Assembly (NCBI GenBank): GCA_002633005.1
Contig: NMRA01000010.1
Coordinates: 427,252-491,251, forward strand
Reading direction: 5' to 3'
From: Phoronis australis
Lineage: Eukaryota > Phoronida > Phoronidae
DNA: 64,000 bases
Made by a program: the position numbers and the translations under genes. A model generated the notes under the pieces. The model searched no databases. It was given only the letters and a program-made list of their open reading frames with translations, and was not told the DNA's origin. Each line of letters begins with the position of its first letter. Position 1 is the first letter of the stretch. Below, piece by piece: positions 47,596 to 60,061 of the stretch.

Positions 47596-48014
47596 CAATA
47601 GGCGATCAATGGCAGAGTATGCATATTTTACCGTGTATTGAATTAGCAAAATCACCGCCCTTGATATCATCGAATATCTGGCAGACAAAGACGAGAATTG
47701 GCAATTTGTAATACATCACAAAAACGCGACAGATTGTGTTGTTTAGTTGCTCTGCCCAACTGAAGACTAACAACATCAAGAAGTATATCCCATCCAACAG
47801 TAATCCCAAAATGGCCGCAAAATCGATAGTGTCCCTCAACAATTTCTCCTGTTTGCATCATCACGTGACTGGGCGTGGTTATTGTTTATCCGGTTGTATT
47901 TCTGCTGACAAAAGGTCTTTAAAAGATATAAAGATTCGAGAAATCTTTTTACGCGACCAGTCTCAGTCAAGGTCGTTCATCGTCCATTTGCCTAGACTGA
48001 GCATTGAAAACGAA

Positions 48015-48648
48015 ATGTTTTGCCATTTACTATCCCTGATCGTGGCCGCAAACATGGTACTTGTGGACACAGGTGAAACGAATCGGAATAAAAGAAGCAA
48101 CATGCGTGCAAGTGCCTTGGAAAGACTTCGAATACACTTAACACGTCTTGAAACGAAAATCGATCAATTTGCTGAACGCTCTAAAGCTGATGTGCAAACT
48201 GTCCAGACGGACATTGTGTCGCAATGTATGAATTACTCCAAACAGGATGCTGACCGCGTAATCGCAGCTGTTGAACGAATTGCTCTGTCCCATGAGGAGA
48301 ACATCACTTCGAGTGTTCAGAAAAATGTTTCAGAAGCCCTGGTTCAAGTGTTGAAGTTGTGGGACGCTCACTTCTGCATGGGTGGATACACTCATTACAA
48401 CTTGTCATGCTACAGACTAGTTCGACAAAATCTGACGTGGGAGGCGGCTGAAAACTACTGTCAATATTCTGGTGCGCATCTGCTCTGGTTTGAAACAGAT
48501 GGAGAACACGAATTTCTGAAGAAACTCCTTAAAAACGAAGGTATGAATGGCAACGATGTTGTCTGGACTGGCGGATTGGACGCCAGTCAGTCACAAAAGT
48601 GGGCGTACCCCCAAGATTCTTCAAACACAACGTTGCTGAAATATTTTG
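48015..48648 (+). CDS. C-type lectin gene, first coding exon (signal peptide, helical stalk, N-terminal half of CTLD)
   Basis: The start ATG at 48015 opens a hydrophobic leader (MFCHLLSLIVAANMVLV). A helical stalk at about 32-112, rich in charged residues and heptad-like leucines, follows. The first half of a long-form C-type lectin domain begins at C121 with C132 and C149 (SCYRL, AENYCQYSGAHL) and VVWTGGLD in place of WIGL. Potential N-glycosylation sites are at N97, N129, N139 and N204. The open frame extends 5' to 47736, but the leader favours this start. The exon ends in phase 1 at a strong donor (ttttg/gtgagt), in the middle of the lectin fold after QKWAYPQ. Its second half (GCLEM, SC, FICK) lies at 58327-58430. 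Confidence 0.85.
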
Positions 48649-48699
48649 GTGAGTTTCTTTGATAAACTTTGATTTTATGGTAAGTTTCACATTTTCTTT

Positions 48700-48966
48700 T
48701 TCTCTTACAAAATCGCGCAAAGCGCTATTATAGAGGCGCGTAGCGCCTAATGGGGGGAGGTCGGGAAGAGGAGTTTGCCGCCTTCCGCCAAGGGGAAAAT
48801 TTTGTTTTTGCCTCTGAAGACAAAGAAGCACTTTTCTTGATTTCTGAAATATAATAAAAAAACTGAGAATATGTGTGAATATGAAGAATTCGTAAAATTG
48901 CATGAACTAGAACTCACGACCTACTAGTCGGAGCGCGCGTGCTCTTCTATTGCGCCACCTCGGTTC
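48700..48966 (-). mobile_element. SINE-like element with tRNA-derived head, copy 1
   Basis: The minus strand begins with GAGGTGGCGCAATAGAAGAGC (A box TGGCGCAATAGA) and GTCGTGAGTTCTAG (B-box-like). The body shares 'aatcaagaaaagtgctt', 'aggcaaaaac' and 'cgacctccccccatt' with 51938-52160. It lies about 50 bases downstream of the lectin exon donor, antisense to the gene. Confidence 0.55.
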
Positions 48967-51252
48967 CAATGGAAACACCACACTAAGAAACTTGATCTTT
49001 GACCGTACCGTTTGCGCGCGAACCTGCTTCTTTCCGTAATGTTTATTACACGCTTTATATTTTGTGCAATAAGTTCGTAGAAAAGTTTTTGTGATTAAAG
49101 CAGTCTTAAACTGCTCAAAAGACCAAATTCATTTTTCGTGGTGGCATTAATCACGCGCTTGCTTCGAAAATCGTTTTAATTTTAATGTTTGACAAAGAGA
49201 GAATTATGAGTCTCTCAGTGATTAATTAAGGCTTCAATTAAAATATGAATTTTACCAGCAGCCTCGAGTCTGTTTCTTCCTTGCCTCTCAGCTTCCGTTT
49301 CCTTTGAAAAAAAAATGAAGTAATATTGCACAGTGGAGCCTGGGATATTACGCGCATATCGACCTCGAGTGGCAGCCCATAGGCCTACTTACAAATCCGC
49401 CTACGAAATGAGGTGGCTAGGATCTATGGACAAATGTCCGTGTCTTTTGTGAATATCTATCCAATAAATGCTAACAGCCTCAGCGATTGGTTAAGTCTCA
49501 ATCCGGATATAGGTAACGCATCAACAACACAGTTCACATCCGAAATGATCCGGCGCAATGGTCCGCGGCGTTTTCTGTTGGTCCCAGAACGACTGGGAAG
49601 ATCTTGGGGCTCCAGGAGTCCAACATGTAAGTTTCGGGAACTTCAAAACTGCCGTGTTCGTATGTGACGTTCCGGGGAGATGGCGACATGATCCGGAGTC
49701 GTTCCTGTAGCCGCCGTGTTCATCCGGGGCCAGTGTTCGTGTCCCTTATGTATTGGTCCGTCGTTTTGTAGTGACTGTCCGGAACAGTCCGTGTGGACAC
49801 TGTGTTGATTCCGTGTTTCTGCCATGCTAATTCTGTGTTTTACCGGGTTCGTCCCTATAGTTTTTTGTTTCCACGGGCTAAAAGGAGCACAGATCATCCC
49901 ACTGAAATCTCTGTTTATGATTGCGAGAGTTCTTTGAGTACCCCTTTCGACATGTGCACGGTCATCACAAACAGTAGCCTCGACAGCAGTGTTTTTCACA
50001 TGTGGGAATTCCTTACAAACAACTCATAGTAACAATCTTTAAAAGAGATACTACTCTTGCGATTCTATGGGAAACAGCAACGTTATTTTATAACTAACCA
50101 TCGGAAATAGTCCTTTTGTGAAATTCACAAAAAGTGGTCTTCACATTCTTCAAAATTCCACCCTTTCGATGGCTATCGATTCTATTGTATGTATTTTTCA
50201 CATTTTTTTGGTTGTTTGGATCGAATGTGTCGATACAGCTGTGCTGTACACGAATGTTTTGTGTGTTTTGATGAATTTGGGATCTCAGCTTCCCTCGTGA
50301 ATACTTGGTAGTGTCCGATTTACATGCATAGAGGGACAAAGGGAGATTTTCCCCGAACTGCTCCACGGGGAGAGGGTCCCGTCTGAAATGGGGCACCTCA
50401 AGATGAAAGGTTAAACATCATTAAGCTTGGAAAACAGTGACAGTTCATTCCACCGTTGTGTGGTCACAAGACGTGCAGGAAGTGACCTTCTTCAACATGA
50501 AAGCGGTTGCACGATGTCATAAAAAACAGGAAACTAGAGGTAATCGATTCCAACATTGGTGTCACGATGTGACTTTAGTCAGACAATTCAGTAGAAAAAA
50601 AAAACAAGTTAAAAAAACAATATTTAATTCAACATTAAACACTTACTCACGAACACCAATATGTATCATAACTGGGTCGACTATTGTCCATGGGGCACCC
50701 AAACTAATATTACTGTGTTAGAGTCCAGCTTATCATTTTACACAGTTCGTGCACAGTGCAGCTGTGGTCAGTGCCTTCCTTTCAGCATCCGACTTTGAAC
50801 ACCATCATCTTGCGGTCTCCACTTAGTCCGCTGAATGTCACAAGTCTTCACTGTCTACACAAACGTTCCACTTTCCCTAACAAGCTTCTAGACACGTCTA
50901 CACCGTGTCACTACTGGCTCTCGACTGCCGCACCCAGGTCGGACATTTGAGTGCACCCGGCCAACACAACAGTTCATTTGCATATAAATGTCCCGGCAAC
51001 AATCGCTGAACACTGACGCCGGCGACGTAACAGACTGTGTTCACAACTGTCTATTGTTTACAATTGGGCCCTCTCTTCGTGAGCGGCCCCTTAAGAATTT
51101 GTCAATAAAAACACAAAGCGCGTCCACTTGAATGTAATCAAAGGCCTTCTCAAAGTCCGGGCCCCTAAATATGAAAATGCCTATATTTTCAAAAATAAGG
51201 AAATGCACTACAATGGATGTTATCTGTCTGGTCATCAATTTTTCTCAAGTGA
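48967..51252. other. Lectin-gene intron, no exon recognised
   Basis: Several frames were read. One at about 49550-49690 has W-x3-DW and FVCDVPG and recalls a lectin tail. It has an upstream stop and no acceptor in the required phase, so it was not called. Confidence 0.35.
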
Positions 51253-52249
51253 CATAGGCGGATTTAGGGGGGGCCCAGGGGGCCCGCCCCCCCCCCCTTG
51301 GCTGCCGCAAAAAATAAAACAGTAAGAGCGTAGGGAAATGGTGAGTTTATTAATTAACCCCGGTAATTAAGATTATACGGATGAAATAAGATTTAAATGT
51401 GTGCAGTTTTAGTGTTGGGGGGGGGGCTCAAACCCAATTTCAAGTGTCAAATTCGGAACACGGCGCGTTCGTGACGGAACTATGGCTAAGTATAGAATCT
51501 CCCGCGATATCCTAGGCGACCGGTAGCGGCGCTGTGCGCTACAACTCCGTTTCCGTCGTCTGCTCCACTGTGCAATGGAGAAAATTTACATTTTTTAAAG
51601 AAAATGGAACCTGAGTGACGATGAAAAAACAGAAGCTGCTGGTAAGATGTGAATTTTAATCGAAGCCTTAGAGAATCACTCAGAAACTCGCAATACTCTC
51701 TTTGTCAAACCTTATCTTAAGACGGTTTCCAAAGCAATCCCGTCATTATTGCCATCACGAAAAATGGATTTGTTGGTCTTTTGGGCATTTGAAGACTATT
51801 TCAAATACGACAGATTTGTTAAGAATTGATGGCACAAAATATAAAACGTGTAATAAGCATTACAAAAAGAAGTAGGTTTCGCGCGCAAACGCTGTGGCCC
51901 ATAAACAAGTATGTCTTTTAGTATGGAAGTTGTAGTTAAACCGTGGTGGTGTAGTTCTAAAGTACGCGCGCTCTATCCGCCAGGTCGTGAGTTCGAGTCT
52001 TTGATGCTTGCATTTTTTTCCTGTTAGACACGTTCTCCGTTTTTTTTTTTTTTTGCTTTTTTTTCTTGGATAATACATCAGGAATCAAGGAAAATGCTTG
52101 ATTTTTAGAGGTAAAAACCGAAAAATTTCCTGGGCGACCTCCCCCCATTCGGTGCTATGCGCATCTACAATCGTGGTTCAGTTTGCGCAAATGCTTCCAG
52201 CCAGACAAAATGTTGGGCCCCCCCTTGCGATATCCTAGATCCGCCACTG
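51253..52249. mobile_element. hAT-like non-autonomous element carrying a tRNA-like module
   Basis: The left end cataggcggatttagg and right end cctagatccgccactg form imperfect inverted termini 997 bp apart, each next to long G or C runs. A clear 8-bp target duplication was not seen. Inside, at 51938-52005, lies a tRNA-like head: A box TGGTGTAGTTC and B box GTGAGTTCGAGTC. It is followed by a body shared with 48700-48966. There is no transposase frame. Confidence 0.55.
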
Positions 52250-52883
52250 AGTGATATACAATTTCGAGAAAAAATATAGTGACAGTTGTCTCCGTTATCT
52301 CTTGCCAGACAGGGGCCTTTGGAAAAATATAGTTTTGCATTCGCAAAATTGACTTATTGAATTAAAAAATCCAATAAATTAGTACGCTCCGCAAAAGCTT
52401 CGCTGTACAAATTTTCTCGATTTGTCAAATTATATGAATGATTATGCGCACGTTTTCAAGTGCGTTTAGACGACCTGTGCTGCAAAAGCAGAGACCCTAA
52501 CGACGATGTCCTGGTCAAAAGGTACACCATGCACTGATACAGAGTTATTAAATGTTCTCTTGAATTTTCTCTCTTATCCCTATTTCGCAGTCTTTCTACT
52601 TCATGTTCAAAAAGCCTTCAACGATCACATATAACCAGTAAAGTCATTCATAGCTTGATTTTCACAACTTAAAACACAGTTTCGTCATTAAAATAGGAAC
52701 ATTCTGTACTAATAAATTGTTGTAGTCATTTTGTGACAGCATCAGATATTCAAAAATTATTTTGAAAATCGCAATTCTGATCGTTTTAATAAGTTTTAAT
52801 TAGGTATTGCAAGAGCATCATTTTGGAATAATTTGTAACTACGGTAGATTGGTGTGCATACAAATTCCTTTTATGATTTTTAA

Positions 52884-53560
<677 letters not shown>

Positions 53561-55362
53561 GTAAGATTTGTAAAGAGAAGTATTTTGTGCCATCGTATGT
53601 TATATTAAAATCTATGGTCTTACGGCATAAAATAGGTCTGTCATAAAGTAGTGCACTATCACTCTCATTCTAAGGTATAAATTATACCCGTAATGCATCA
53701 CATGTACCCACAATTCAGTACTTGTGTGAATAACTTGTCATGTTTCTTCAAGGGGGCATAGAAAGTTCTCACAGAGGTTTGCCTATCAGAACACACGTCA
53801 ATGGACTCGTCACCCTTTCTTCACTATGTCAAAAACTTCATGCAAAGAACCACAAGTTTTGTATTTTTTTTACCCTTTCACTACGCGAAAATGGGTAACA
53901 AATGCAAATTCGGCACTTTTTACCCCCAAACCACCACTTCCTTGCCTGACGATGCTCGACTGAAGCGAACAGCAAATTCTGAAAGCAAATTTCCTACTGA
54001 TTCCAAACATGTGGTCCAAAAGTACTGCCAACCTACTAGTTTTTTTTGCAAATCTGGCTTGTTTGAGGACTACCTGAAATCGTAGCCAATTTCTCAGTCG
54101 TTACCCACCAATGCACGATTCCAAAAGGGGTCGCCATCTTGAAGAATAGTTCAGCTACAGCTGAGCAATTGGTCCTTTTTTATTCTCAACATGTTCACAA
54201 ATACAAACAAACCACATTCACTTGGCCTACAAGCAATGCCTAATTTAAAATGCCCCCAAGTCTGGTCCACCCCTAGATCTTTATATTTTGAGAGTGCAAA
54301 TTGGCCGCTGCTGCAACCTTACTGTTCAGTACGTGCCACCTATACTAATATAATACTCGTTGCCTTTTTGTAATGTAACTCTTCATTCTTAAGCAGATTA
54401 ACTTGTACTGTTGCATGTTCAATTGTAATATCAACGGCAAGAAATTGACAAAAAGGCAAATATCAGAGTTGGGTGTGCCTCCCGTGTTAGTAAACTCAGG
54501 AATGATGGTCAGTTTGAAAAGTTAGGTCAGTCACAGAATGTATTTTCTGACTACACCAAAACGAAATTTAAATTCAGGATGAACCTATTTGCGAGGTTTC
54601 TGCTGTACGTGTGTGAAACTGTGTCGTGGAGTTTTCATGTGCCGTTTTTCAGTTTACAGTTGTGTTCTTGTAATGGTGAGTTCCATTCAATTCAATTTCC
54701 AATATGCAAAACGAAAAATTGGAATTGATGTTTTCAGTGAAAATCGGATTTAAAATTTCAGTTTGTAACTGGAATGATATTTTAAAGAAAATCAGATTGG
54801 TAATTTATGCTGTGTATATGTTAAATTGAATTTGGAACAAAAAAATCTGATATTCAGTTATAGTTTTGAAACTTGAATTATGGAAATGTACATTGATTCG
54901 TTTAGATCATTGCCTTACGACAACACAATAAATGACAAATTTTTAGTAAAATTATCAATTCTTAGCATTGTAGGTTAAACGTCATATATTTTTTTACAGC
55001 ATGCTTTATTATTTCATCATAAATTGCATTGGAAGCTAGAAAAAAGTGGCATACGTTTTGACTTTTTTCAGACAAATTAGCAGAAATGAATGCAACTTCA
55101 AAAAACGAACTGTCATTCGTTTCCGTTTTCGTATTATGAAAAAATATTTTTTAAGAAAAGTCCCTATTACCTCACCCTAAAATTGGATCGTTTTAAAAAT
55201 TGATATCATTTTAGAACATTTCTTATGGCATGATATCTTAAAATTTCACTTAAATTCTGTATGGTGTCTCTGAGATATGATTTGAGAATTTTTAGGCAGT
55301 CGTTAAGATTCTATGCTTCAGTGAAGAGCTTGTGATTTATATAGTGTTCAATATTTATATAG
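53561..55362. other. Intron between SRCR cassettes, no exon recognised
   Basis: AT-rich, especially from 54500 onward. Open frames at 53801-54085 and 54191-54373 have no known motif and no fitting splice sites. Confidence 0.35.
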
Positions 55363-56376
55363 GACAACCAACTTATTACAAAGTTCGCCTTGTTGGTGGC
55401 CAACGATACAACGAAGGTCGTGTTGAAGTCCGCCAATACTCATATTCGTCGTGGGGCTTAGTTTGTGATTATTACTGGGACAGTTATGACGCTAAAGTGG
55501 TCTGCCGGCAATTGGGATTTGGGTTTGTATGAAGTTTTCACGTGTGATATATGAAATAACATACATGACGTATGGCTGCACAGTGGTACTACAGTGCAGC
55601 CACACGTCGATACTTAAGTACCAGTAAATCTCGGTAATCACGGAAAATTCTTGTAAAATGCCGACAGCAAAAGTGCCAGTTTCTTACTGATCCTAAGCAA
55701 ATTCAGCAACATATGAAACATGTTGAAACACTACACAGATTACTCGTTCCTAGTATGTTATTGGCGCTACGCACTATACAGTAACTGTTCCATAGTCGTA
55801 TAATTACTTGTCTAATATTGTCGAAGTGCAGAAAAAGCCGTGTACCGTCGCTTTAGCGCCACCGGATATCGAAACATTACATCCTGAAGAGCTTTACGTG
55901 CCTGAACTAATAGTCAGGCTGTATTGAGAAAGAGTTCCTACATCCTTACAGTAATGTTGCCGAGATACCGAGCGCTAAACTATTATAACTCCGTTCCTAA
56001 GTTGCCAGTTCTGGTATACTGCACTGTGTTTCTGCAGTGTCTATATCAGATTGGATGATTTTAGGTTGTCCCGACATGAGTAAAAGACAGACGTGAAACC
56101 TGAAAATTATTCCAGTACTTATGTCCATGATTTTGCCCCCAAAAGGCTCTACCTTCTGGTATATTAACGCATGGGCCTACATTTATATCTCTTGCAGACA
56201 CGTACAACACACGTATTCAAATTCAGTTTTCGGCCACGGCAACAGAGACTGGTGTTTGCGTAGAATCTATTGCTCTGGGTCTGAGTCTGGACTGTCATCA
56301 TGTAGCAAAAGCAACTCCTATTTGTCGTACTGCTCAAGTGGTGACGCAGCAGGAGTTCGCTGCTATGTACCAAATG
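55363..56376 (+). CDS. SRCR domain 2 cassette (two exons) of the lectin/SRCR gene
   Basis: Exon a, 55363-55522, reads [26 protein letters not shown] and [12 protein letters not shown]. Exon b, 56198-56376, reads [27 protein letters not shown] and [12 protein letters not shown]. All six cysteines of a group A SRCR domain are present, with one extra Cys (DWC). The phases are again 1 to 2 and 2 to 1. Exon b is 179 nt, the same length as exon b of SRCR 1, so the two domains arose from one cassette. The donor (aatg/gtgagt) leads in phase 1 to the last lectin exon at 58327. Confidence 0.88.
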
Positions 56377-56397
56377 GTGAGTCGAATGTAAGCAAGC

Positions 56398-56545
56398 GTT
56401 CCGTAGACGCGAGTACCTCGTGAAAACACAACTGAAGATCTCGCAAGACTTCGATAGATAACGTTAAGTATTACAAGCAAAACACTTGACCACATTGTTT
56501 TCCTTCGCGAGATTCTTGCGTCTTCGGTACTCCACCCACTCAGAT
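56398..56545. mobile_element. MITE-like repeat family C, copy 2
   Basis: Begins ccgtagacgcgagtacctcg and ends near cgcgagattcttgcgtct, about 20 bases after the SRCR 2 exon. Similar to 39360-39512, with partly inverted ends. Confidence 0.55.
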
Positions 56546-58194
56546 CCAAATGTCTAGCCTTTGGCACTCGAAACGTTAATCGAACTTGTTCTTGTATTTT
56601 CTTCTTCGCGCGAACTCAAGATAGGTGGCTATTCTATTCCATGCTCGAGTATGTTATGGTTTGCACATATCAGCTTTTAGTTTGGTCGCAATTGATGACC
56701 CCCAAGTAAGATACAAACTCAAGTAAAATTCGAGATTTAGAGTAAAAATTCTAAATTCAGAATTCAGCTTTTACTGTTGCCATCACTGGTACAAACAAGG
56801 ATTTAATAGTCATCTATGGAGACCACAAAACTGCTCTATAACAGAATAATAGACAACTTGAGTTCACAAAACAGAAAGTGCTGGACCTAGATCAGTTATA
56901 AGTCAGATTATTTTAAGACGTATTGCCAACGTTTCATGATGATTTTCTCAGTAACATTTCTTTGTTTTAGTCAGGTGGTCTTAGTCAACCCATATAATTT
57001 TAAAAACCAGTAAATTCCAAGATAACCTTTTCTGTAACAAACTCAAATATAAATAAGTATAAGTCCAGGAATATGTATGGTAGTGCCAAAAAATATACGC
57101 CCGCGTTTTATGGGAAAAATAACCTTTTGAACGTGTTTTTGGTCCATATAGCGTATCTTACTAATTGTGAAAATTGTATTCCTAAGTGTTTAGTAGATTA
57201 ATAATGAAATTGACGAATTTCTCGAAGTGGAACTGAGTTCTAAAAATGTCAGTTAATCCGAATAAAGTCTATTCTGTTGTTTTTCTGTTCCGAAAACTGT
57301 GCAAAATGACCAAGTCGTCTGCTCCGGATTTCCAATCTCATCTCTGGTACATAACAACTTGTTATTTGAACCATGATGCCAGAAGCAACTAATAAGATTA
57401 ATACAAGTGATTCAAACGATCAGACATAAAATCTTTGAATTGAGTCTAACCGCGCACAGAATTCTGCTCGCGCTAGGTTGACCGAGTCTGTTTAAAATGG
57501 CTGCGATTACGGCTGCCTGGATTTCAGGGCGAATTATTTTAAAAATAAGCTTCTCAATATGAAAGTTTCGATGAATTTGAACAGTTCTTTGTACAAAAAA
57601 GATCAAGGTAATTTATGTTGTAACTTTTCCACGCATTTTGCACCAAATTAAAAGGCCTATTGTCGCCGATTCCAACTTGAAAACAGGACACACACTCAAC
57701 TGCGGCCCGTATCGGAATCGCGCAGCGTTCACACCTACGACTTCAAAAAGAAATGAACGCAAAGTTACTAATATCAAAAATTTTGTATCTAGCAAACTAA
57801 ACTTTATAATAAACTTTGTGAAATTGCCTGATAACAGTTCGGACGAAGCGTTTTTTTTTTGCCTGCTTCGTGACCCGAGTCATGCACCCGGGGATTCCCA
57901 TACGGGCCGTGTTAGGTGGGTGACATCTCAGGCAGGAACAGGGTCGGTCGGGCGTGTGCGAACAAAAGAAATTCTCGAGATCCGGAATATGCATTAGCGA
58001 GCTGGATAATTTTGTGCCCAGGTGAGCCCGAAAGGACAAGGAAGACTCGTAAAAACTTTTATTTACGATCTTGTCCAGCATTTCGAACACTTTTTGAATG
58101 ATGATTGATCTGGCTTCTCGTCGGCTTGAAGGACAATTAAAACACTAAGACAGATTCGTTGGAAGGTAAAAATCTGATACTCCGGTTGGTGCGA
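56546..58194. other. Intron upstream of the last lectin exon, no exon recognised
   Basis: A plus-strand frame at 57638-57997 and a minus-strand frame at 57797-58090 overlap each other and show no domain. No SRCR or lectin exon was recognised here. Confidence 0.35.
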
Positions 58195-58305
58195 AAATGC
58201 GAAATCATACAGGACTACGCGAAATGTTGCAATAACAAGTCGTTAAAGAATGTGATCACACTACATCTCTTTGTGAGATTCTTAATTACGTCTACGAAAC
58301 TAAAC
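58195..58305. mobile_element. MITE-like repeat family C, copy 3 (diverged)
   Basis: Shares 'acgcgaaatgttgcaa', 'aagaatgtgatcacac' and 'gagattctt...acgtctacga' with copies 1 and 2. It ends about 20 bases before the acceptor of the last lectin exon. Confidence 0.45.
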
Positions 58306-58326
58306 AATTGTTAATTTTCTTTTCAG

Positions 58327-58430
58327 CTTCAGTTTCTCAGCCAAGCAGTGGCTGTCTAGAGATGACGACCCGAGGCAATTTGTTATCCAAGTCGTGCCAA
58401 CAGAAGAAAAACTTCATATGTAAATATTAA
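58327..58430 (+). CDS. C-type lectin gene, last exon: C-terminal half of CTLD
   Basis: After the acceptor (cttttcag) the exon reads SVSQPSSGCLEMTTRGNLL, then SKSCQQKKNFICKY and a stop at 58428-58430. This is the end of a C-type lectin domain, with C4 (GCLEM), C5 (SC) and C6 (FIC) plus the typical KK-FICK tail. It opens in the phase needed by the lectin exon ending at 48648. Joining the two gives a normal spacing from QKWAYP to GCLEM, so a complete six-cysteine CTLD forms without the SRCR exons. It opens equally well after SRCR 2. The EPN/QPD and WND calcium-site motifs are absent, so classical calcium-dependent sugar binding is unlikely. Confidence 0.8.
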
Positions 58431-58841
58431 ATACGTCAAGTGCTGTAGGAGGGGGTGTTTGCCAGAGAGTAGAAATACTTACGTCCGCTAAAACTTTATC
58501 ATTTGAAAGTGCTTTAGCGATCATGCTTCTAAGGTTAACATCTATGACACGTTTAACTCCTTGGTACCTTTAGGTGCAACCACTGAGGCGGGATGAGAAG
58601 ACTTGCTCCTCTCGCAGGCATGGCTCACATCTCGCAGAGGCTTGTGCGATGTCGAACTCGGAAGACCTTAGTCTCTTCGAACACAGTTATAACAACTGAG
58701 TAATTGCTGATAAACCTTCAATTGCGATTAAATTGGGCTAATCTCCGCGTCACAAATTGTCGTAGTCAGTACAACTCATCGTAACGTCTTTCTGTTTTGA
58801 CAGTTGTGGCCACAGGTGCTGCACCATTTTTGTCACGCTCA

Positions 58842-58847
58842 AATAAA
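58842..58847 (+). terminator. Candidate polyadenylation signal of the lectin/SRCR gene
   Basis: AATAAA lies about 410 bases after the stop codon. This is a hexamer match only; the real cleavage site is not known. Confidence 0.3.
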
Positions 58848-60061
58848 ACCTTCCACCACAAGTTGTCCCAATTTGCTCGGACTGTGGCAGTTTGCCAAAA
58901 ATGCAAGTGCTGACGTCAAGATAAAGCTGTGACGTCCGTCATAGCTGCAGGACCAGGGCAGTCGAGCAACAACACAGCGAAATATGTAGAAGAGTACATT
59001 TTTTAAAATCAAATACTACTGTAGGTTTATGTCTACCCTTTGGGGCCTTTAACCTGGATAGTTTTAGGGTTAAAGTTCTTTAAAAAGTGGGCGCGGTTAC
59101 CGTGAAAATCTCCTTACAAGTGGCGTCAGTTGGAGTATTATTTGGGCTTAACTTTCGACTGTACTAACATGTGGTAAGATACTTTTTATAAAGTTTTTAA
59201 TTACAATAAAGCCGAAACAGATGTCTCCATCCAGATTCTGCCAAAAACGGTGAACATTAGGACAAAACAAGAAAACTAATAAAGCACAAAAGCGTTTAAG
59301 GAAAAAAACATGGGAAAAGCTACCAAGTCCGCATCAATGCAATAGAAAATAATTTCAGATTAAAAAGAAGCAAAATTTCCAGTTTACCAAGAGAATCAAT
59401 AGCATCGCAAAGTAAGCCATATCAACTTGAACACGACCATCACAACTACAAACACGATGCCGTTATGATGACGAAATACTTTCACTCAAAGCATCTCGAG
59501 AATGGTGATTTCTACTCCAGAGTACAACCTTCTTTGACAGTAAGACTGCTAGATGAGGTGCTGGCCGTATATGTCATTTGGAAACCTAGGCAACGATCCT
59601 TAGACTATCAAAGTACTGATAGTCCTAAACAAAACTGCGCTTCATTTGAAGTACAACTTCTAATTCTGCGACTGCATCGGCCTGTATAAACAAGCACTAT
59701 CGCGCCTAAATTTTAGAAAATATTAATGATAAGAAAGACCCCCTACAACCTCATACTGAACCTTAAATGCCTTTTTAGGCACTATGTGCGCATCGGAATG
59801 AGTGATCAAAATTTCGATTGATAACTAAAAGAAAAGTTCAGTTCAAAATCTTCAAACAGTTTATTTTCATTTCCAACTGATTGAACACATTGACAGGATG
59901 GAGCACGTTGCAACGATCAGACCAGTCAGCAACTTCTCTCCTCAGAGACCACATTATTAACATATTATTTACATATGTAGAAACCAATATAAGACAAATC
60001 TGTTACATATTGAACAATACATTTGATGAACAAAGCACACAAAAATATAATAAGAAAAAGT
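58848..60061. other. Between the convergent lectin and CFAP206 genes, no gene seen
   Basis: This holds the 3' regions of two convergent genes. Short frames without motifs only. Confidence 0.4.

Noticed and set aside
49550-49690. Frame with W-x3-DW and FVCDVPG resembling a lectin tail
   Set aside because: A stop lies just upstream and no acceptor in phase 1 fits. The exon at 58327 completes the CTLD with correct cysteines and phase.
57638-58090. Overlapping frames of about 100-120 codons on both strands
   Set aside because: No domain, they overlap each other, and they lie in the intron before the last lectin exon.
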